NCBI GenBank assembly: GCA_027405735.1
Contig: JAPEHQ010000001.1
Location: 2,418,001-2,482,000 of the forward strand
Direction: 5' to 3'
From: Mucor racemosus
Lineage: Eukaryota; Mucoromycota; Mucoromycetes; Mucorales; Mucoraceae
Length of the DNA stretch: 64,000 nt
Shown: positions 57,600-64,000 of the stretch, one piece after another
Position numbering within the stretch: the first letter of the stretch is position 1
How the letters are laid out: every line of letters starts with the position of its first letter
The notes under the pieces: generated by a model
The model's database searches: none
Seen by the model: only the letters and a program-made list of their open reading frames with translations
Told to the model about the DNA's origin: nothing
Made by a program: the position numbers and the translations under genes

Positions 57600-59215
57600 T
57601 AAATTTAAACATTTTCTAATACCTCCGAAATTTAATAAAATGGTTTCTACCGGCTACGCTAAACGTATGTCAATTTGAGAAAAAGCTGATAAACTCGCTG
57701 GGAGCCAAATCTGGCAACACCTCTATGGATTTTTTTAAATGGTTCCATTATTTACTCTGTGTAAATTGTAATAGCGAGACTGAAATCAAGTGGCTGGATC
57801 AAGGTTTATGAAATTGATTTACAAAAAATGCCTAGACCTCCCTATAAAAAGTAAAACAATCGTCTAATTTTGGCACGGCCAAAAAAGAAATATGGATGAA
57901 AATGACTTTTTATTACCTTCACCATTGGAGATGCCCTCAGCTGTAAATACACTATACGACAAGCAAGGCCAATTTATTTTTATTAATACCCAGCTTTTAT
58001 ATTACTAAAGAGAAACTAGATATTTCATAGTCTATCACCATTACTCAAGCGTAATCCTTCTACATTAGAAAGTGCGATCATCCTTTATTTTTTAGTACTC
58101 AAGTTTATGTACCAAATAAAAACATGAGTGTCTTTTATTATTACAATTATATAGGCTTATTTTCTGTACAAGGGAAGAAGCTACAGCTAATTTTATTTCA
58201 TCATTGACGTCCAAGATATCTGATACCGAGGAAAAACTGTGAATGTTCTTTTTCAATTCCATTGTTTAGGTCCATTCTTTTAGAAGATTAATCAAGCCAT
58301 TTTGTTTTGATTCTGCTCTTCAATGAAATCCGTAATAGCTGCTTTATTTTGTGACTCTCTATAATCTCATAATAAAACGGTACTTTTTCACTTGATTAAT
58401 TTTATACGTTTTACCTTTCGATAAATTACTGGCTTCTCTTCTGATATATTTGAATTTACGTCGCATTCAAAATGTATAGACGTACTGTATGTAATATATA
58501 TTTGGCTGATAATGTGGAATAGGTAGAGATAATCACGAAAAAAATATAAAAAAAAAACAATAGGAATTCGACTACATAACATTAGGGTTTTATTATCAAG
58601 TTAAATTCTACTTGGGGACTTTTGTAATAAATAAATGTCCTCTTTATATTGTTTTCATCTTTCATCAGAGAGATTACGTAAACATTCCTAGGTCCATACA
58701 TAGCTAATAATACCTTGTCAGATATAAGTCTTGATAGTAATCAATCGGTGTATTCATAGAGTTCATGGGTCCTTGATCATAGTGGTGCGATTAGATCCAC
58801 ACTATTATGTTGATTGGTCTTTATCTATAAGCTGCTAGGATCCAAGCTCGGTAGAAAGTTTATACAGTACTAGTATAAATCAGCATATAACATTTAGTAG
58901 TGTAATGTCTATTCATGCTAGCTGTACTTTAATTGAAAATCAGATGAAATGGAGATCAATATAGTGGATAAATGTGTACATATTCCACAAATACACTATA
59001 TTCATACAGGCTATTAGTTGATATATTTCATTCTTTATAGATATCGGAACCATAGTTATGCCGATATTAGTTGAGTTACTCCAGTAACCGAACTTACATA
59101 GTGAGATTTATAGAGCGTACTGTAACCAGAGAGTAATTTTACTGTATATCAGAATCTAAATATAGCGCTATAGTAGTCGCATTATCAGGATATTGTTATT
59201 GTTACACTATTAATA
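57600..59215. other. Intergenic, AT-rich; no gene seen
   Basis: One 9-bp inverted repeat, AATATAGTG with CACTATATT, lies near 58964-59000. The ORF at 58388-58582 (minus) lacks any domain. No further repeat partner was recognised. Confidence 0.4.
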
Positions 59216-59220
59216 GCTGT

Positions 59221-59749
59221 TGTCGTATATTTTCAGGATTGATAAATAGTACTTAAAAAAGAATACAATTATAAAAGAATGAGTAATTAATCAGTTCTTC
59301 AACTGTATAATAAAAACAAGATATCGTTTATTTAGATATAAAAGTACGGCCTTTTATACTGATTTGACATTGAGATCCTGAGATGTAATTTAAGGCACTA
59401 TTGAACCATTGGATCTGCTTGATAGTAATCTATGGATTGAAATGGATCAATCATAATTTAACCGTTCTTGCAGAGCTTGTGAGTTGTCTTGTTTCAATGC
59501 TGCGCTAAATATGCTTGGATGTTGATTTGATAGCTACTTGACTGGTTAACTGCTGGGATGAAATAATGTGGTGTCATAATTGAGGTCCAAGCGTTCTTGG
59601 TAATTACTGGATTAAACTTGATACGCTAGAAGTTTCTTATATCCGATATCAAGACTTGCACTTCAATACATGTCGTAGTCAATAGATTGTAAGATGTATT
59701 GATACTGTAGAAGGTGATAACGTATGATACTAGTAGGTGGAATACAACA
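59221..59749 (+). repeat. Repeat family C, copy 3
   Basis: Full-length 529-bp copy with TG...CA ends (TGTCGTATATTTTCAGG to GGAATACAACA). The five bases on the left (GCTGT) and right (GCTTT) match at four of five positions, a weak hint of a target duplication. Confidence 0.75.
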
Positions 59750-59854
59750 GCTTTGGTATCACTTGATACTCTCTTCTATATATAATCTCATTCTCTACAT
59801 CGAATAAAACCTTACCTTTTACTTTTGTCTAATTCTTGTTAGTTTCCATAAAAG

Positions 59855-62272
59855 AGTAATGTGCGTATATAGTAGAAAGTGATAATTATACAATGAATGC
59901 TATCCCAGATTAGTTGGCTCATTTTTACAATAAAAATTATAATGCAACTCAAAAGGTTCATTATTTACTATCTTAAAAGTTACTATAATAATAACCTGTG
60001 AACGTAACACAGAATTTGGAATGAGAGTATACACATTATTTTTTTCGAGCAAAACCGAGGGTATTCTTTTGTACACATTTTTGAGGACATCTGCACGAAA
60101 AATCAATATTATGAAGAAAACTAAATTGGGACCTAGAGAGCTCAACAAGGTTGATGATATGAATGTAAAAAAAATTCTGCACAATTTAACGAATATTTTG
60201 GAATCTATTACGAAAATGTCAAAAAAATGAAATAAAAAAAAAAGATGCCCATATTTTTTCAAACTCAGATATGTTAAAGAGAACTTTAAAACAAGCAAGT
60301 TTTATTATAAAAAAGTCTTTGGGTATCTTAATTTTTTGCAGAGATATTAAGGCTCAAAGTTTCAATTTTTCATATTTAAGCTGTAAAAACCAAAATTGGA
60401 AGAAAAAATTATCGGTTTTTCCAAATTTATTCGACAGATGCTATAGTGATAGTCTGTAGACAATTAATTGTTATTTGTAGCCCTTAAAAATCTGTATCTA
60501 ATCAAACTAATTTTAATAAGAGGTTTTCACTATTTTGTTATGAAAATCGCTCAAAATCGCGATTTTTGGATGAGGGTTGGGGTCAAAAAACAAGAGTACA
60601 CCTTCAAATCTTCATTACTCCTTGAAAATTTAATTTTTTTGAAAAAACTAAAAATGAATCTATATATATTGCTGCTCGCAATTATTTTTATGGCACTGAC
60701 ATTTTGTTTGATAACTTACTGGAAAATGATATTAATAATTTATACGTTTTTGGTGTGTTTTATGGGATAAATCCTTTGAATTCTTATTTTGGCTCTATTT
60801 GTATCTAACAAATAATATACCTATAATATAGACAAAAAACTTTTATTATGACTGCAAGTAATGTTTACTTAATAAAATCAATAGGTATACTTGTTTTTCT
60901 GATATTCCTATAATTTTTTGAACGGCTATATCTCCGCAAAAAAAATAGCAAAAAATATATGAACAGCACCATAGTTATTGCAGCATCAACTTGTATCAGA
61001 ATCCACTCTTACCTCAGCATATAAAAAAAGTTACACTCCACAAGTTAAAATGGATTTTTTTTCCTAAAAATCAGATCTCCAACATTTTTCCCATAAATTT
61101 TTTTATATGCTGAGGTAAGAGTGGATTCTGATACAAGTTGATGCTGCAATAACTATGGTGCTGTTCATATATTTTTTGCTATTTTTTTTGCGGAGATATA
61201 GCCGTTCAAAAAATTATAGGAATATCAGAAAAACAAGTATACCTATTGATTTTATTAAGTAAACATTACTTGCAGTCATAATAAAAGTTTTTTGTCTATA
61301 TTATAGGTATATTATTTGTTAGATACAAATAGAGCCAAAATAAGAATTCAAAGGATTTATCCCATAAAACACACCAAAAACGTATAAATTATTAATATCA
61401 TTTTCCAGTAAGTTATCAAACAAAATGTCAGTGCCATAAAAATAATTGCGAGCAGCAATATATATAGATTCATTTTTAGTTTTTTCAAAAAAATTAAATT
61501 TTCAAGGAGTAATGAAGATTTGAAGGTGTACTCTTGTTTTTTGACCCCAACCCTCATCCAAAAATCGCGATTTTGAGCGATTTTCATAACAAAATAGTGA
61601 AAACCTCTTATTAAAATTAGTTTGATTAGATACAGATTTTTAAGGGCTACAAATAACAATTAATTGTCTACAGACTATCACTATAGCATCTGTCGAATAA
61701 ATTTGGAAAAACCGATAATTTTTTCTTCCAATTTTGGTTTTTACAGCTTAAATATGAAAAATTGAAACTTTGAGCCTTAATATCTCTGCAAAAAATTAAG
61801 ATACCCAAAGACTTTTTTATAATAAAACTTGCTTGTTTTAAAGTTCTCTTTAACATATCTGAGTTTGAAAAAATATGGGCATCTTTTTTTTTTATTTCAT
61901 TTTTTTGACATTTTCGTAATAGATTCCAAAATATTCGTTAAATTGTGCAGAATTTTTTTTACATTCATATCATCAACCTTGTTGAGCTCTCTAGGTCCCA
62001 ATTTAGTTTTCTTCATAATATTGATTTTTCGTGCAGATGTCCTCAAAAATGTGTACAAAAGAATACCCTCGGTTTTGCTCGAAAAAAATAATGTGTATAC
62101 TCTCATTCCAAATTCTGTGTTACGTTCACAGGTTATTATTATAGTAACTTTTAAGATAGTAAATAATGAACCTTTTGAGTTGCATTATAATTTTTATTGT
62201 AAAAATGAGCCAACTAATCTGGGATAGCATTCATTGTATAATTATCACTTTCTACTATCTACGCACATTACT
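59855..62272. repeat. Nearly perfect 2.4-kb palindrome (1175-bp arms, 68-bp spacer)
   Basis: Left arm 59855-61029 and right arm 61098-62272 are reverse complements, with position sums constant at 122127. Every ORF in one arm has an identical partner in the other (for example 59900-60298 minus with 61829-62227 plus). The only mismatch noticed is at 59868/62259, near the outer ends. The central 68 bp (61030-61097) is unpaired. The arms contain family F sequence. The ORFs are low-complexity and AT-rich with no recognised domain, so none is called as a gene. Confidence 0.95.
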
Positions 62273-63094
62273 GTTTTACCAAAACTAGCGCTCGCAAAAT
62301 GACTGAGCCCAAGCGAGCGCAAGCAATTTCAGCAAGCATTTGCAGAGTCTAAAATATTTGAAAGTTAATCATATATCTAAAAATAAAATAAAAGAGTTAA
62401 TACCAGAATATAAGTCTATTTGCCAAACATTGACCAAAATTGATTGTAAAAATTAAGTATCTCAATTGAGGTGCTAATTCTTTGTATCGACAAGACAGAT
62501 CCAATTAAAGGCTATTCTGCATTTTTTTTTGCTGCAAAAAAGGTTGATTTTTTGTCGAAATAACCAAAATAATAATATGTATAACCGTTTAAAACCTGGC
62601 GTTGTCGTGGATCTAGGACTGCTTGTTAAAATTACTAGAAGTACAAGCTCTGCTCAACAACAACCCTGTTAAACCCTATGATAACTGAGTTCCAAAATCG
62701 ATTTGAAAAAATGGTTGAAAAATGATTCAAAAAACAATGTCGTTTAATAGCTCATGAGCTGCAAAGTAAGTGGACCTAGCGTACTAAATAGTTTTTCTGC
62801 AGTTTTTAATTTTGCATTTACCCAAATAGAATTTAAACAGATGTTTTACATTATATTTTGCGTAAAATGTAGTCGAAATTTTGGAGGTTTTTTAAAGTTA
62901 CACATAAATTTTTATAAGAATGTTTTAAATATAAGTAATTGAAGTAATGCATAGCAAAATTACCTATCGATCGAGCCATTGCTGAAACTTTTAGATAAAT
63001 TTTTCGTAGAGAAAACGAGCTTTTTGTCATTTTTTTTTAAAAATTTAGAATTTGGGATGGGTATATACCTGTCTTTTTTGGAAGCAAAACCGAG
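62273..63094 (-). repeat. Unique spacer plus a diverged piece of repeat A
   Basis: 62750-62900 (AGTAAGTGGACCTAGCGTAC, then TTTTTAATTTTG) resembles the reverse complement of 6180-6260 in repeat A copy 1. 62273-62740 shows nothing recognisable apart from a short GCGAGCGCAAGC-like stretch near 62290-62322. Confidence 0.4.
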
Positions 63095-63845
63095 TGTCGT
63101 GTATTTTCAGGTTTGATAAATAATACTTAAAAAAGAATATGATTAAAAGAGAATGAGTAATGAATCAGTTCTTTCAAATGTATAATAAAAACAAGATGTC
63201 ATTTATTTAGATATAAAAGTATGGCCTTTTATATTGATTTGACATTGAGATCCTGAGATGTAATTTAAGGCACTATTGAACCATTAGATCTGTTTGATAG
63301 TAATCTATGGATGGAAATGGATCAATCATAATTTAATCGTGCTTTCAGAGCTTATGACTTGCTTTGTTTCAATGCTGCACTAAATGTGCTTCGATGTTGA
63401 TTTGATAGCTACTTGATTGATTAATATTCTGAAATCTACTACAAAACGGCCAAAAAAATGAAGCGAAAAAAAGTGTTCAAATTTTTTCATACTTAAATAT
63501 ATTGTAGGGCATTTTCAAACAAGTAAGTTTTATTAATAGAAGGTGTTAATATAGCTTAATTTTTTTGCAGAGATATTCAGGCTCAAAATTTTCAATTTTT
63601 ACTAGTGAAATACGTGTAAAAATCTGAAACATTAGCACTAAAAAATTTATACCAATTGTAAAAAATAGGATATCTTTGAATAGTTGTTTTTGAATTAAAC
63701 ATGATCTCCTCAGGTACCTTGGCATATAATTTTTTCTTGGTGCTATTTAGTTAAAAAAAAAAGTAGAGTAGGGGTGAAAAACTGGACTCAGTTTGCAAGG
63801 AAAAGGCAAGGTATTTTAGGTGTTTGAGTCTTTCGTGGGCATTAT
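63095..63845 (+). repeat. Composite repeat: truncated family C (copy 4) plus family F
   Basis: C sequence starts TGTCGTGTATTTTCAGG and stops near 63425, where F begins (CTGAAATCTACTACAAAA). It is the inverted counterpart of 56660-57590. F contains TTTTTTTGCAGAGATATTCA and GGTACCTTGGCATATAATTT. Confidence 0.65.
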
Positions 63846-64000
63846 GCGACTAATTCAAGGCATATTTTGCTACAATTGCAAAAGAAAGCATAGGTAAAGC
63901 ACCGAAAAATAACACTCTACTATCGGTTTTCATGTACCATATTTATGGGCTAAAATACTATAAAAAAAAAGCCTTGAAATTGATTTTAATATCGACGACA
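63846..64000. other. Window end; nothing recognised
   Basis: AT-rich sequence with no feature. Confidence 0.4.

Noticed and set aside
59900..62227. Duplicate ORFs of 62-132 codons in the palindrome arms
   Set aside because: Their identity reflects the inverted repeat, not selection; composition is low-complexity AT-rich and no domain is recognised.

Overview
The window looks like nuclear DNA of a filamentous, early-diverging fungus, most likely Mucoromycota (Mucorales). The evidence is an AT-rich sequence, many canonical GT-AG introns of about 55-62 bp, and the gene content: a CotH-type secreted protein, a Kre9/Knh1 Ser/Thr-rich GPI protein, GH17 glucanase, RhoGEF, RGS, NAD kinase and a CAMK-like kinase. 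All intron models below were read by eye. For the multi-exon genes the exon lengths sum to a multiple of three and the reading frame stays open.

Layout. 1-3.9 kb: the 3' part of a CoA-transferase III gene (+) and a large Ser/Thr-rich secreted protein (-). 3.9-28.3 kb: a gene-poor, repeat-rich block. It holds dispersed repeat families (called A, C, D, E and F here), a 91-bp tandem array, a 1.7-kb 21-bp minisatellite, a 104-bp tandem array, a foldback element, a solo LTR nested in a repeat, one apparently intact Tc1/mariner element and a decayed protein gene. 28.3-56.4 kb: a gene-rich block with the RGS protein, a GPI protein, GH17 glucanase, RhoGEF, a very small two-exon gene, a protein with a PP1-docking-like motif, NAD kinase, CotH, a CAMK-like kinase, a Kre9/Knh1 protein and a 13-exon OB-fold protein. 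One copy each of repeats E and A sits inside this block. 56.4-64 kb: repeats again, dominated by a nearly perfect 2.4-kb palindrome. That palindrome lies between two inverted copies of a C+F composite repeat.

How the genes relate. There are no operons; genes lie on both strands with their own upstream regions. Several products belong to the cell surface or wall (Ser/Thr-rich protein, small GPI protein, GH17 glucanase, CotH, Kre9/Knh1 protein). Others are signalling proteins (RGS, RhoGEF, CAMK-like kinase). NAD kinase is housekeeping. The OB-fold protein is probably a single-stranded DNA or genome-maintenance protein.

Most notable observations: the 2.4-kb palindrome and the inverted repeats around it; the Tc1/mariner copy with perfect terminal repeats, TA duplication and intact DD35E transposase; the solo LTR with a perfect 5-bp target duplication nested in repeat A; the three-OB-fold protein with a Cys cluster, possibly shieldin/RPA-like; the minisatellite that would encode a degenerate heptad repeat; and spliced tiny genes that a plain ORF scan would miss.
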